From positions 1 to 11,901 of the forward strand of contig CAMDSS010000038.1 of assembly GCA_945907085.1 (NCBI GenBank): a stretch of DNA of 11,901 bases. Reading direction: 5' to 3'. The DNA is from Cyanobium sp. NIES-981. Its GTDB lineage: Bacteria; Cyanobacteriota; Cyanobacteriia; PCC-6307; Cyanobiaceae. Position numbers and translations under genes: made by a program. Positions 1 through 6,992 of the stretch are shown piece by piece (position 1 is the first letter of the stretch; every line of letters starts with the position of its first letter). Under the pieces are notes generated by a model that had not been told where the DNA came from, did no database searches, and saw nothing but the letters and a program-made list of their open reading frames with translations.

Positions 1-611
1 CTGGTGCCACTGCTGATCGAGGCTTCGTACCACTTGGCCATGGCATCGGCGATGCCGCTGGCCAGGGTGCGGGCGGGGGCTTGGCGCACGAAGCCGTGGT
101 CAAACACCAAAAGCTCCGGGCAGCGGTTCAAGCTCACATCCCCCTCGAAGGCGCCCTGGGGGCTGTAGATGTTGGCGAGGGCTGTCCAGCCCGCACAGGT
201 GGCCGCGCTTGTGGGCACCGTGATGCACCGCAAGCCGAGCCGATGGGCGAGCAACTTGCCCGCGTCGATCACCTTGCCGCCACCGATGGCGATCACCGCA
301 TCAAAGGCTGGGTCTTGAGCTGTGCTGGGGGAAAGCTGGACTGGGGCGGCTAGGCCCTCGATCCGGCTCAGATCGGCTTCGCAGCAATCGAACTCCAGTT
401 CGCAGCTGGTGCAGTGGATGCCTGCCTGGGCGAGATCCTGGAGGCATTGCTGACGCAGGGGCCGGGTGGCTGGGCTGCGGCCCAGCACCAAGGCGTGGCT
501 CGTGAGGGAGGCGATAGCTGGCAGGGCTTCCTGCCAAGCCCCATCGCCCCGCAGCACGGTGGCGGGGGCAATCGCGTGGGAGCACACGGAGGGAGGAGGG
601 GCCGTTTTCAT
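1..611 (-). CDS. Iron-containing alcohol dehydrogenase / GldA-like oxidoreductase, N-terminal part (cut by window edge)
   Basis: Reading the minus strand from the ATG at 609-611 gives 203 open codons running off the left edge, so only the N-terminal half is visible. It belongs to the glycerol dehydrogenase/Fe-ADH/dehydroquinate-synthase-like superfamily. The nucleotide-binding glycine motif GGGKVID is at residues 110-116, the conserved TVPTSAATCAGWT segment at 131-143, and SGIADAMAKWYE at 185-196, where D189 matches the first metal ligand of GldA-type enzymes. The two histidine ligands would lie beyond the window. Family members oxidise or reduce small alcohols or polyols with NAD(P); the substrate cannot be told from this part. 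The gene starts 25 bp after the clpC stop on the same strand, so co-transcription is likely. There is no clear Shine-Dalgarno sequence. The N-terminal region carries a cysteine cluster (C67, C70, C76, C77) that I do not associate with the family. Family call is confident; substrate is unknown. Confidence 0.85.
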   Translation of the reverse strand, partial: MKTAPPPSVCSHAIAPATVLRGDGAWQEALPAIASLTSHALVLGRSPATRPLRQQCLQDLAQAGIHCTSCELEFDCCEADLSRIEGLAAPVQLSPSTAQDPAFDAVIAIGGGKVIDAGKLLAHRLGLRCITVPTSAATCAGWTALANIYSPQGAFEGDVSLNRCPELLVFDHGFVRQAPARTLASGIADAMAKWYEASISSGT

Positions 612-636
612 CCCAGAAGTGTAAAAACTGCCGGGA

Positions 637-3216
637 TCAGGCTCCAGCGGCGGCGAGTTCAGGCATCGCAGGGGCAGAGAGCTGCTTGCGAATCACCACC
701 TGCTTCTCCTCGTTCACATCGACAAGGGCTGAATCCCCATCGCTGATCCGGCCAGAGAGGAACTCTTCGGCCAACGAGTCTTCCAGCAGGCGCATCACCG
801 CCCGGCGCAGGGGTCTGGCCCCGTAGCTGGGGTTGTAGCCCTCTTCCACCAAGCGCTCCTTGAAGCTCTCGGTGACCGAGAGGGTGATGCCCTTCTCCTG
901 CATCCGGCCGAACACTTCCTGGAGCATGATCTCGGCGATGAACTTGACCTCATCGCGGGTGAGCTGGCGGAACACGATGATTTCGTCCAGCCGGTTGAGA
1001 AATTCGGGGCGGAAGTACTGCTTCAGCTCCTCATTCACCAGGGAACGAATACGGTTGTAGTTGGTCTCTTCGGCGGCGCCACCGGAGAACTCAAAGCCCA
1101 GGCCGCCGCCACCCTTCTCGATCACCTTCGAACCGATGTTCGAGGTCATGATGATCAGGGTGTTTTTGAAGTCGACCGTGCGGCCCTTGGAATCGGTCAG
1201 TCGACCGTCTTCCAGGAGCTGCAGAAGCAGGTTGAACACATCGGGGTGGGCCTTTTCGATTTCGTCGAACAGCACCACGGTGTAGGGGCGACGGCGCACG
1301 GCTTCAGTGAGTTGGCCGCCCTCGTTGAAGCCCACGTAGCCCGGAGGCGAACCGATCAGCTTGCTGACCGTGTGGCGCTCCATGAACTCCGACATGTCGA
1401 GGCGGATCATGGACTCTTCGCTGCCGAAGAAATAGGCCGCAAGCGACTTGGTGAGCTCGGTTTTACCAACGCCGGTGGGGCCGGAGAAGATGAAGCTGGC
1501 AATGGGACGGTTGGGGTTCTTCAGGCCCACCCGGGCCCGGCGAATGGCCCGGGAGACGGCCTTCACCGCTTCGTCTTGGCCGATCAGGCGCTGGTGGAGG
1601 GTGTCCTCCATGTTCAGCAACTTGGCCGATTCGCTTTCGGTCAGTTTCTGCACGGGAACCCCGGTCCAGGACGCCACGATGTGGGCGATGTCCTCTTCGG
1701 TCACCATCGGGGTGCGATCACCATCGGCAGCTAAGGCGTCTGTTTCAGCAGCACCATCAGCGGCATGAGCGTCTGAGCTAGTGCCTTCGGTGGTGGTCTC
1801 TGATACGCCAGTGTCAGAGGGCTGTTCGTCTTTGCGGGACTGGAGGATCGAGCGAATTTGCTCCCGCAGCTCCACTTCTTTGTCCCGCAGTTCGCCGGCC
1901 TTGGTGAAGTCCTGTTCCCGGACGGCCGTTTCCTTTTCTTTTTGCACGGCACGCAGCTGCTTGTCCACCTCCTTGGCGGCAGGGGGCAGCTTCGAGTTCA
2001 TCAGCCGCACCCTGCTGCCGGCCTCGTCCACCAGGTCGATGGCCTTGTCGGGGAGGAAGCGATCGGAGATGTAGCGGTCGCCAAGGGTGGCCGCCGCAAT
2101 CAGCGCTTCGTCGGCAATCTTGAGGCGGTGGTGATCCTCGTAGCGCTCTTTTAGGCCCCGCAGGATCTCAATCGTGTCTTGAACCGACGGTTCACCCACC
2201 ATCACCGGTTGGAAGCGCCGCTCAAGGGCGGCATCCCGTTCGATGTGTTTGCGGTATTCATCCAGGGTGGTGGCGCCAATGCACTGCAGCTCACCCCTGG
2301 CCAGGGCAGGTTTGAGGATGTTGGCGGCATCGATGGCGCCTTCGGCGGCGCCAGCGCCGATCAGGGTGTGCACTTCGTCGATCACCAGGATCACGTTTCC
2401 GGCACCCCGGATTTCCTCCATGATCTTTTTGAGGCGTTCTTCGAATTCGCCCCGGTACTTGGTGCCCGCCACCAGCAGACCGATATCCAGGGTCAGAACC
2501 CGCTTGTCTTCAAGGATGTCGGGGATATCGCCAGAATTGATGCGCTGGGCCAGGCCCTCGGCGATCGCGGTTTTGCCCACGCCAGGCTCACCAATCAGCA
2601 CCGGGTTGTTCTTGGTGCGGCGGCCCAGGATCTGAATGACGCGCTCAATCTCGTTTTGGCGCCCCACCACGGGATCCAATTTGCCGTCAGCGGCTTGCTG
2701 GGTGAGGTTGGTACCAAATTCATCCAGGGTTGGGGTTTTGGTGGACCCTTTGCCGCCGCCACCGCCGGAAGCCACCTCAGCTGTTTCGCCCAGCATGCGG
2801 ATCACCTGGGTGCGAACCTTGGCCAGATCAACCCCAAGGTTTTCGAGAACCCGGGCGGCGACGCCCTCGCCCTCCCGAATCAGGCCCAGCAGCAGGTGCT
2901 CGGTACCGATGTAGTTGTGCCCGAGCTGACGGGCCTCTTCCAGCGACAACTCCAGAACCCGTTTGGCGCGGGGCGTAAACGGGATTTCCACGGCCACGAA
3001 GCCCGAGCCCCGGCCGATGATTTTTTCCACCTCAACCCGGGCGTCCTTGAGGTTCACCCCCATCGACTTGAGCACCTTGGCGGCCACGCCGGTGCCCTCA
3101 CCGATCAGGCCCAGCAGGATTTGCTCGGTGCCCACAAAGTTGTGACCAAGGCGGCGGGCCTCCTCTTGGGCCAGCATGATCACCTTGATGGCCTTCTCGG
3201 TAAACCGCTCGAACAT
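637..3216 (-). CDS. clpC: ATP-dependent Clp protease ATP-binding subunit ClpC
   Basis: An 859-residue Hsp100 AAA+ unfoldase that feeds substrates to the ClpP-type protease and is essential in several cyanobacteria. Domain order is complete. Two Clp_N repeats cover about 1-150. D1 has Walker A GEPGVGKT (209-216) and Walker B VILVIDE (275-281). A UVR/middle segment lies around 412-455. D2 has Walker A GPTGVGKT (579-586) and Walker B VVLFDE (647-652). The LGF tripeptide at 706-708 matches the ClpP-docking loop position of ClpC/ClpA proteins. The start FERFTEKAIKVIMLAQEEAR is the usual cyanobacterial/chloroplast ClpC N-terminus, which supports the ATG at 3214-3216; no strong Shine-Dalgarno precedes it. 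Residues about 461-505, between the middle segment and D2, form an acidic, Ser/Thr/Ala-rich linker whose codons are more AT-rich than the rest. The GldA-like gene follows 25 bp downstream and rimI lies 179 bp upstream on the same strand. Confidence 0.97.
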   Translation of the reverse strand: MFERFTEKAIKVIMLAQEEARRLGHNFVGTEQILLGLIGEGTGVAAKVLKSMGVNLKDARVEVEKIIGRGSGFVAVEIPFTPRAKRVLELSLEEARQLGHNYIGTEHLLLGLIREGEGVAARVLENLGVDLAKVRTQVIRMLGETAEVASGGGGGKGSTKTPTLDEFGTNLTQQAADGKLDPVVGRQNEIERVIQILGRRTKNNPVLIGEPGVGKTAIAEGLAQRINSGDIPDILEDKRVLTLDIGLLVAGTKYRGEFEERLKKIMEEIRGAGNVILVIDEVHTLIGAGAAEGAIDAANILKPALARGELQCIGATTLDEYRKHIERDAALERRFQPVMVGEPSVQDTIEILRGLKERYEDHHRLKIADEALIAAATLGDRYISDRFLPDKAIDLVDEAGSRVRLMNSKLPPAAKEVDKQLRAVQKEKETAVREQDFTKAGELRDKEVELREQIRSILQSRKDEQPSDTGVSETTTEGTSSDAHAADGAAETDALAADGDRTPMVTEEDIAHIVASWTGVPVQKLTESESAKLLNMEDTLHQRLIGQDEAVKAVSRAIRRARVGLKNPNRPIASFIFSGPTGVGKTELTKSLAAYFFGSEESMIRLDMSEFMERHTVSKLIGSPPGYVGFNEGGQLTEAVRRRPYTVVLFDEIEKAHPDVFNLLLQLLEDGRLTDSKGRTVDFKNTLIIMTSNIGSKVIEKGGGGLGFEFSGGAAEETNYNRIRSLVNEELKQYFRPEFLNRLDEIIVFRQLTRDEVKFIAEIMLQEVFGRMQEKGITLSVTESFKERLVEEGYNPSYGARPLRRAVMRLLEDSLAEEFLSGRISDGDSALVDVNEEKQVVIRKQLSAPAMPELAAAGA
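2561..2568. repeat. HIP1 octamer (GCGATCGC)
   Basis: One exact copy of the highly iterated palindrome of cyanobacteria lies inside clpC. I found no second exact copy by eye, although related CGATCG-centred octamers recur. It supports a cyanobacterial origin weakly and has no assigned function here. Confidence 0.7.
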
Positions 3217-3395
3217 GGGCCGGGGCCTGGTGCAAGTGCTTCCAAGCTATCAGGGTTAGTGGGGCTGGTGTGGTTTGCGGCTCTGGGTCAGCAAATCAGC
3301 AGTAGCCGCAGGTGGTTTGTGGATTTTTGTTGTTAACACAGAGGCTCTATTTACCCAGTCAAAGCAGTAAGAAAAGGCGGTTATCCACACCCCTG
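3217..3395 (-). promoter_or_regulatory. Spacer upstream of clpC; probable clpC promoter region
   Basis: This 179-bp gap between rimI and clpC holds no plausible gene and is more AT-rich than its surroundings. On the minus strand a TTGACT (3357-3362) stands 18 bp before TGTTAA (3333-3338), a weak -35/-10 pair for clpC. A TAGCTT closer to the gene (around 3245-3250) is another possible -10. No CIRCE-type inverted repeat (TTAGCACTC/GAGTGCTAA) is visible, so HrcA control is not supported. A DnaA-box-like 9-mer and a diverged, oppositely oriented copy also lie here. The region is a sensible promoter location; the exact elements are uncertain. Confidence 0.35.
3381..3389 (+). promoter_or_regulatory. 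DnaA-box-like 9-mer
   Basis: TTATCCACA is an exact match to the classical bacterial DnaA-binding box (TTATNCACA). A 7-of-9 match in the opposite orientation (AAATCCACA on the minus strand) lies at 3318-3326, so TGTGGAT and ATCCACA face each other across 58 bp. There is no dnaA or dnaN neighbour and no cluster of boxes, so an origin is not indicated. If functional, the site could let DnaA affect clpC transcription or titrate DnaA. Chance occurrence of one 9-mer is possible. Confidence 0.35.
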
Positions 3396-3869
3396 CTACG
3401 CATCATTAATTGCAGGCAGCCTCAGCCATTGGATCAGGGCATCGTCGCCATTGCGGTAGTAACCACGACGAATGCCGGCATCGCCAAATCCCAGGGCCCG
3501 ATAAAGCGCCACCGCGGCGGTGTTGGAGGTGGCCACTTCCAGGGTGGCCCGCTCGGCCCCAAGGCGTTGGCCATGGCTGAGCAGGGCTTGCAGCACCTGC
3601 CGCCCTAGGCCCTGGCGGCGCTGCAGGGGATCGACGGCCACCACGGTGATGTGCAGTTCGTCGACCACCAGCCAGCCACTGGCCATGGCCACCAAGGCCC
3701 CTTCGCGCCAAAGGCCGATGCCAGGTCGGCGCTCTTCAGCCAGCTCGCTGTGCCATTGCGCCTGGTTCCAGAGGCCACCGAGGCTGCGTTGGTCCAGGTC
3801 TTGGCAGGCCTGGAGGTGGTTGGGCTCCAGGGGGAAGCAGGCCAGCTTTTGGAGCTGTTCACCTGTCAC
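3396..3869 (-). CDS. rimI: Ribosomal-protein-alanine N-acetyltransferase RimI (GNAT family)
   Basis: A 157-residue single-domain GNAT enzyme expected to acetylate the N-terminal alanine of ribosomal protein S18 with acetyl-CoA. Motif A reads VAVDPLQRRQGLG (77-89), with the Q/RxxGxG acetyl-CoA pyrophosphate loop. The following LEVATSN places E111 at the catalytic glutamate position, ALYRALGF places Y123 at the general-acid tyrosine position, and RRGYYRNGDDAL (134-145) matches the RimI C-terminal signature. The start is GTG at 3867-3869. It is the only usual start between an in-frame stop upstream (around 3891-3893) and the conserved domain. The gene is divergent from lysA with a 60-bp spacer and lies 179 bp upstream of clpC on the same strand. 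Substrates other than S18 are possible, because RimI-like acetyltransferases vary in specificity. Confidence 0.88.
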   Translation of the reverse strand: MTGEQLQKLACFPLEPNHLQACQDLDQRSLGGLWNQAQWHSELAEERRPGIGLWREGALVAMASGWLVVDELHITVVAVDPLQRRQGLGRQVLQALLSHGQRLGAERATLEVATSNTAAVALYRALGFGDAGIRRGYYRNGDDALIQWLRLPAINDA

Positions 3870-3929
3870 AGCAAGCTGCCAGCGGCGTTCTTACCATTCA
3901 TAGTCTCCCTTGATGCTTTGCCCGCCGCC
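3870..3929 (+). promoter_or_regulatory. Divergent rimI/lysA spacer with candidate lysA operon promoter
   Basis: Sixty bases separate the GTG of rimI from the ATG of lysA. On the plus strand CTGCCA (3876-3881) and CATAGT (3899-3904) are 17 bp apart, each matching four of six positions of the sigma-70 consensus. This would start transcription near 3911 with a leader of about 20 nt and no Shine-Dalgarno sequence. On the minus strand TATGAA (3898-3903) could be the -10 of rimI, overlapping the plus-strand -10. The two promoters would then compete for the same DNA. Only the spacer itself is certain. Confidence 0.35.
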
Positions 3930-5354
3930 ATGGTGATCTCCAGTGAGCTCGATCAGAGCGGAGCCGGCGTTCTGGATGGGGCAGCGCCATCTGCCCAGCG
4001 TCTGTTTGAGCCCCATCGGGATGCCAGCAGTCCCAATCGCAACCTGGCGCCGATCACCGCCGAGCTCGATGCCGACGGCCGTTTGCAGGTGGGCGGTTGT
4101 GGGTTGAGCAGCCTGGCCCGCACCTATGGCACACCGTTGTATGTGCTCGATGAGGCGAGTCTGCGGGCTACCTGCCGGGCCTACCGGGAGGCCTTGGCGG
4201 CCCACTACCCCGGCGAGGCCCTCGCCCTCTACGCCTCGAAGGCCAACAGCTCCTTGGCCATTTCTGCCCTGGTGGCCTCAGAAGGGCTGGGCCTGGACGC
4301 GGTGTCGTCGGGAGAGCTCCTCACGGCCCTCGACGGCGGCATGCCCGCCGATCGGATCGTGTTCCACGGCAACAACAAATCACGCCAGGAGTTGGCCCTT
4401 GCGGTGGAACGGGGCGTCACCGTGGTGGCGGATAACTGGCGGGACCTCGAGCTATTGGCCGAATTGGCCCCTGGCCTGGCCGCGCCCGTGGAGCTGATGC
4501 TCCGCTTTACGCCGGGGATCGAGTGCCACACCCATGAGTACATCCGCACCGGGCACCTCGATAGCAAATTTGGCTTTGACCCCGACCAGCTTGAACCGGT
4601 GTTGCGGCACTTGGTCGGCTGCAGCTGGGCACGCCTCACCGGGCTCCACGCCCATATCGGCTCCCAGATCTTCGAACTGCAACCCCACCGCGATTTGGCT
4701 GGGGTGCTTGCTGATGCCGTGGCCCTGGCCCGATCCCTGGGCCATCCCGTGGGCGACCTCAACGTGGGCGGCGGCCTGGGGATTCGCTACGTGGCCAGCG
4801 ACGATCCCCCGTCGATTCAGGAGTGGGTGCAAACCGTGGGCGAAGCGGTGGCCACGGCTTGCCAGCAGCGGGGCCTGGCCCTGCCGCGCCTGCTCTGCGA
4901 GCCCGGTCGATCCCTGGTGGCCACGGCCGGTGTCACGGTTTACGAGGTGGGAAGTCGCAAGGAAATTCCGGGCATTCGCACCTACCTCTCGGTGGATGGC
5001 GGCATGAGCGATAACCCCAGGCCCATTACCTACCAATCCCAATACACGGCCCTATTGGCCGATCGGCCAATTGCGGAGGCCACGGAAACCGTGACCTTGG
5101 CGGGCAAGCATTGCGAGTCGGGGGATGTGCTCCTCAAGGACGTGGCCTTGCCCCCTGCCACCAGCGGCGACCATTTGGTGGTGCTGGCCACCGGGGCCTA
5201 CAACGCGTCCATGAGCTCCAACTACAACCGCATCCCACGGCCGGCGGCCGTGCTGGTGCAGGGGGGAGTCGCCGACCTGGTGCAACGCCGGGAACAGCCG
5301 GAAGATCTACTGCGCTACGACGTTTTGCCCTCCCGGCTCACAACGGTAAGTTGA
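3930..5354 (+). CDS. lysA: Diaminopimelate decarboxylase LysA
   Basis: A PLP-dependent, fold-type III (alanine-racemase-like barrel) enzyme of 474 residues that decarboxylates meso-diaminopimelate to L-lysine, the last step of lysine synthesis. Visible hallmarks are the PLP lysine K104 in LYASKANSS, the LHAHIGSQ segment (H240, H242), the glycine-rich phosphate loop NVGGGLG (278-284), EPGR at 324-327, the catalytic cysteine motif CESGD at 395-399 and GAYNASMSSNYN around 422-433. The reading frame stays open upstream into the rimI antisense strand. The first credible start is ATG 3930-3932, with GTG 3933 an alternative. The first about 35 residues are poorly conserved-looking, followed by SPNRNLAPITAELD, where homology-like sequence begins. 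It heads the seven-gene plus-strand run; cdaA starts 9 bp after its stop. The product pathway competes with peptidoglycan synthesis for meso-DAP, which fits the envelope-related neighbours. Confidence 0.96.
   Translation: MVISSELDQSGAGVLDGAAPSAQRLFEPHRDASSPNRNLAPITAELDADGRLQVGGCGLSSLARTYGTPLYVLDEASLRATCRAYREALAAHYPGEALALYASKANSSLAISALVASEGLGLDAVSSGELLTALDGGMPADRIVFHGNNKSRQELALAVERGVTVVADNWRDLELLAELAPGLAAPVELMLRFTPGIECHTHEYIRTGHLDSKFGFDPDQLEPVLRHLVGCSWARLTGLHAHIGSQIFELQPHRDLAGVLADAVALARSLGHPVGDLNVGGGLGIRYVASDDPPSIQEWVQTVGEAVATACQQRGLALPRLLCEPGRSLVATAGVTVYEVGSRKEIPGIRTYLSVDGGMSDNPRPITYQSQYTALLADRPIAEATETVTLAGKHCESGDVLLKDVALPPATSGDHLVVLATGAYNASMSSNYNRIPRPAAVLVQGGVADLVQRREQPEDLLRYDVLPSRLTTVS
5054..5071. 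repeat. Perfect 18-bp palindrome inside lysA
   Basis: ATTGGCCGATCGGCCAAT is its own reverse complement over all 18 bases and lies within the lysA codons for the LLADRPIAE stretch. Its centre CCGATCGG recurs several times in this window. It may be a by-product of codon preference or a recognition/structural site; the sequence alone does not say which. Confidence 0.6.
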
Positions 5355-5356
5355 TC

Positions 5357-5362
5357 GAAAGG
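5357..5362 (+). promoter_or_regulatory. Possible ribosome binding site of cdaA
   Basis: GAAAGG sits in the 9-bp gap between the lysA stop and the ATG at 5364. It is only one base from that ATG, which is too close to be ideal. It is about 13 bases from the in-frame GTG at 5376, which is rather far. It therefore does not settle which start is used. Confidence 0.3.
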
Positions 5363-5363
5363 C

Positions 5364-6203
5364 ATGGGTGCACCGGTGAGCGCGCTGCAGATCAACCCCC
5401 TGCAGCTCATCGACATTCGACTGCTGCTCGACTTGCTGTTTGCCACCGGTCTGGGGGTATTGGTGCTCGGTCGGGTGACCGAGGCGCGCACCCTCTGGCT
5501 GCTGCGCGGCTATCTGCTGCTCGTGGCCCTGGCCTGGTTTGTGCAGCGCTACGCCAACCTGCCGCTCACCTCCAAGCTGGTGGACGCCCTCGTCCTGGCC
5601 TGCAGTTTGGCGCTGGCAATTCTCTGGCAAGGGGAATTGCGCCGGTTGATGGAGTTGCTGGGTACGGGCCGGCTTGGGGTTCTCTTCGGCGACCGCAAGC
5701 GCGACCAATTGGCCTCGGGCTCGGTGGCGGTGCTCAGTGAAGCGGCTGGTCGCCTCTCCCAATCCCGCCGCGGGGGCCTGATCGTGGTGGACCTGGGCAG
5801 TGACCTGCGGCCTGAGGATTTTCTCAATCCGGGGATTTCCCTGGATGCCCAGCTCTCCGTGGATCTGCTGCTCAATCTGTTTGCTGCCGATACCCCCCTC
5901 CATGACGGGGCCGTGCTGGTGAAGGCCAATCGGATCGTGGCGGCGGGGGTGATCTTGCCCCTCTCTCGGCAGGGTTTGAACCGCTATGGCACCCGGCATT
6001 TGGCCGCCCTGGGCCTAACCGAACGCTTTGATCAATGCCTGGCGATTGTGGTGTCCGAGGAAACGGGCACCCTGTCGCTGGCCTGCCAGGGCAAGCTCGA
6101 ACGGCCGATTACGAGTAGCCGTCTGCACGATTTGCTGAGCCAGGCGCTGGCCCTGCCAGCGGGGCGTAGCGTGGCCAAAGACCCGCTGGAACGTCGCGGA
6201 TGA
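5364..6203 (+). CDS. cdaA: Membrane diadenylate cyclase CdaA (c-di-AMP synthase)
   Basis: A 279-residue protein with hydrophobic segments near 19-37, 42-60 and 71-88, then a DisA_N/DAC domain (about 100-250). This is the usual CdaA architecture of three membrane helices and a cytoplasmic cyclase that condenses two ATP into c-di-AMP. In cyanobacteria c-di-AMP has been tied to night survival and osmotic/potassium control. The catalytic DGA motif is at 181-183 (LHDGAVLV), and GTRH (209-212) and SEETG (231-235) are present. The canonical RHR triad reads R211-H212-L213 here. The start is taken as ATG 5364, 9 bp after lysA, with GTG 5376 an alternative. The last four bases overlap uppS as ATGA, suggesting translational coupling. 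Placement between lysA and uppS suggests a link to envelope growth, as for the cdaA-glmM cluster of Firmicutes; that is inference. Confidence 0.94.
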   Translation: MGAPVSALQINPLQLIDIRLLLDLLFATGLGVLVLGRVTEARTLWLLRGYLLLVALAWFVQRYANLPLTSKLVDALVLACSLALAILWQGELRRLMELLGTGRLGVLFGDRKRDQLASGSVAVLSEAAGRLSQSRRGGLIVVDLGSDLRPEDFLNPGISLDAQLSVDLLLNLFAADTPLHDGAVLVKANRIVAAGVILPLSRQGLNRYGTRHLAALGLTERFDQCLAIVVSEETGTLSLACQGKLERPITSSRLHDLLSQALALPAGRSVAKDPLERRG

Positions 6204-6976
6204 GTCGCGTGCTGGCGACCACTCCTGTTGTGGGCCCGAAGGCCTTGCCTGAGGGGCTCGATCCGGAGCGCTTGCCCCGGCACATTGCCGTGATCATGGA
6301 TGGCAATGGCCGTTGGGCCAAGAGCCGCAGCCTGCCGCGGGTGATGGGCCACCGCGAAGGGGTCGAAGCCCTCAAGCGCATGTTGCGGCTTTGCAGTGAT
6401 TGGGGGGTGGGGGCACTGACGGCCTATGCCTTCTCCACCGAAAACTGGAACCGGCCCGGCGAGGAGGTGAGCTTTCTGATGACCCTGTTTGAACGGGTGC
6501 TGGCCCGGGAGCTCGAAGCCCTCGATAGGGAGCAGGTTCGGATTCGCTTTCTGGGCGATCTATCCCCGTTGCCCCCCGGCCTGCAGCAGCTCATTGCCGA
6601 CGCCACAGCCCGCACAGCGGCGAACACCGGCATCCACTTCAACGTCTGCACCAACTACGGCAGCCGGGCGGAATTGGTGCGGGCGGCCAGGTCCTTGGCC
6701 GAACGGGCGGCCCGCGGCGAATTGGATCCCAGCGCGATTGATGAGGCCCTGTTGAGCGCCGAACTCCATACGGCCGGGGAGCTGGATCCCGATTTGTTGA
6801 TTCGCACCAGCGGCGAACAGCGCATCAGCAATTTTTTGTTGTGGCAGTTGGCCTACGCCGAGCTGCACATCACCGATGTGCTGTGGCCTGATTTTGATCA
6901 AGAGGCCTTGGTGGCCGCTCTGCTCGACTACCAGGGTCGCCAGCGCCGTTTCGGTGGCGTCACCTCCCTCCCTTGA
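6200..6976 (+). CDS. uppS: Isoprenyl transferase / undecaprenyl pyrophosphate synthase UppS
   Basis: A 258-residue cis-prenyltransferase that extends farnesyl diphosphate with isopentenyl diphosphate to a long polyprenyl diphosphate, the lipid carrier precursor for peptidoglycan and surface polysaccharides. The signature HIAVIMDGNGRWA (28-40) carries catalytic D34 and the phosphate-binding GNGR. STENW (79-83) and LIRTSGEQRISNFLLWQ (200-216), with R202, R208 and S210, form the second substrate pocket. A short C-terminal FGG (251-253) follows the usual GRQRRFGG ending. The NYGGR motif of many homologues reads NYGSR here (152-156), a mild change outside the core catalytic residues. The ATG overlaps the cdaA stop as ATGA and bioB begins 16 bp downstream. 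Chain length cannot be predicted from sequence, so other polyprenyl lengths remain possible. Confidence 0.95.
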   Translation: MSRVLATTPVVGPKALPEGLDPERLPRHIAVIMDGNGRWAKSRSLPRVMGHREGVEALKRMLRLCSDWGVGALTAYAFSTENWNRPGEEVSFLMTLFERVLARELEALDREQVRIRFLGDLSPLPPGLQQLIADATARTAANTGIHFNVCTNYGSRAELVRAARSLAERAARGELDPSAIDEALLSAELHTAGELDPDLLIRTSGEQRISNFLLWQLAYAELHITDVLWPDFDQEALVAALLDYQGRQRRFGGVTSLP

Positions 6977-6992
6977 AGGCTGCTCTCTCCTG

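Noticed and set aside
1..611. Short plus- and minus-strand frames at 81-353, 301-585, 368-571 and 414-746
   Set aside because: They are other-frame shadows of the GldA-like gene, whose continuous frame carries the conserved motifs.
2179..3336. Plus-strand open frame of 385 codons opposite clpC
   Set aside because: It mirrors clpC codons, has low-complexity composition and no recognisable domain. Long antisense frames are expected in GC-rich genes.
3217..3395. CIRCE/HrcA heat-shock operator upstream of clpC
   Set aside because: No TTAGCACTC-N9-GAGTGCTAA-like inverted repeat could be found on either strand.
3217..3395. Replication origin in the clpC upstream spacer
   Set aside because: There is only one exact DnaA box and one diverged copy, no dnaN or dnaA neighbour, and the region is short.
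3651..3929. In-frame upstream extension of lysA starting at an ATG at 3651
   Set aside because: It would run antisense through most of rimI and add about 93 residues absent from LysA enzymes.
6876..6992. Upstream ATG for bioB at 6876 inside uppS
   Set aside because: It would overlap the end of uppS in another frame and add 39 residues before the normal BioB N-terminus.
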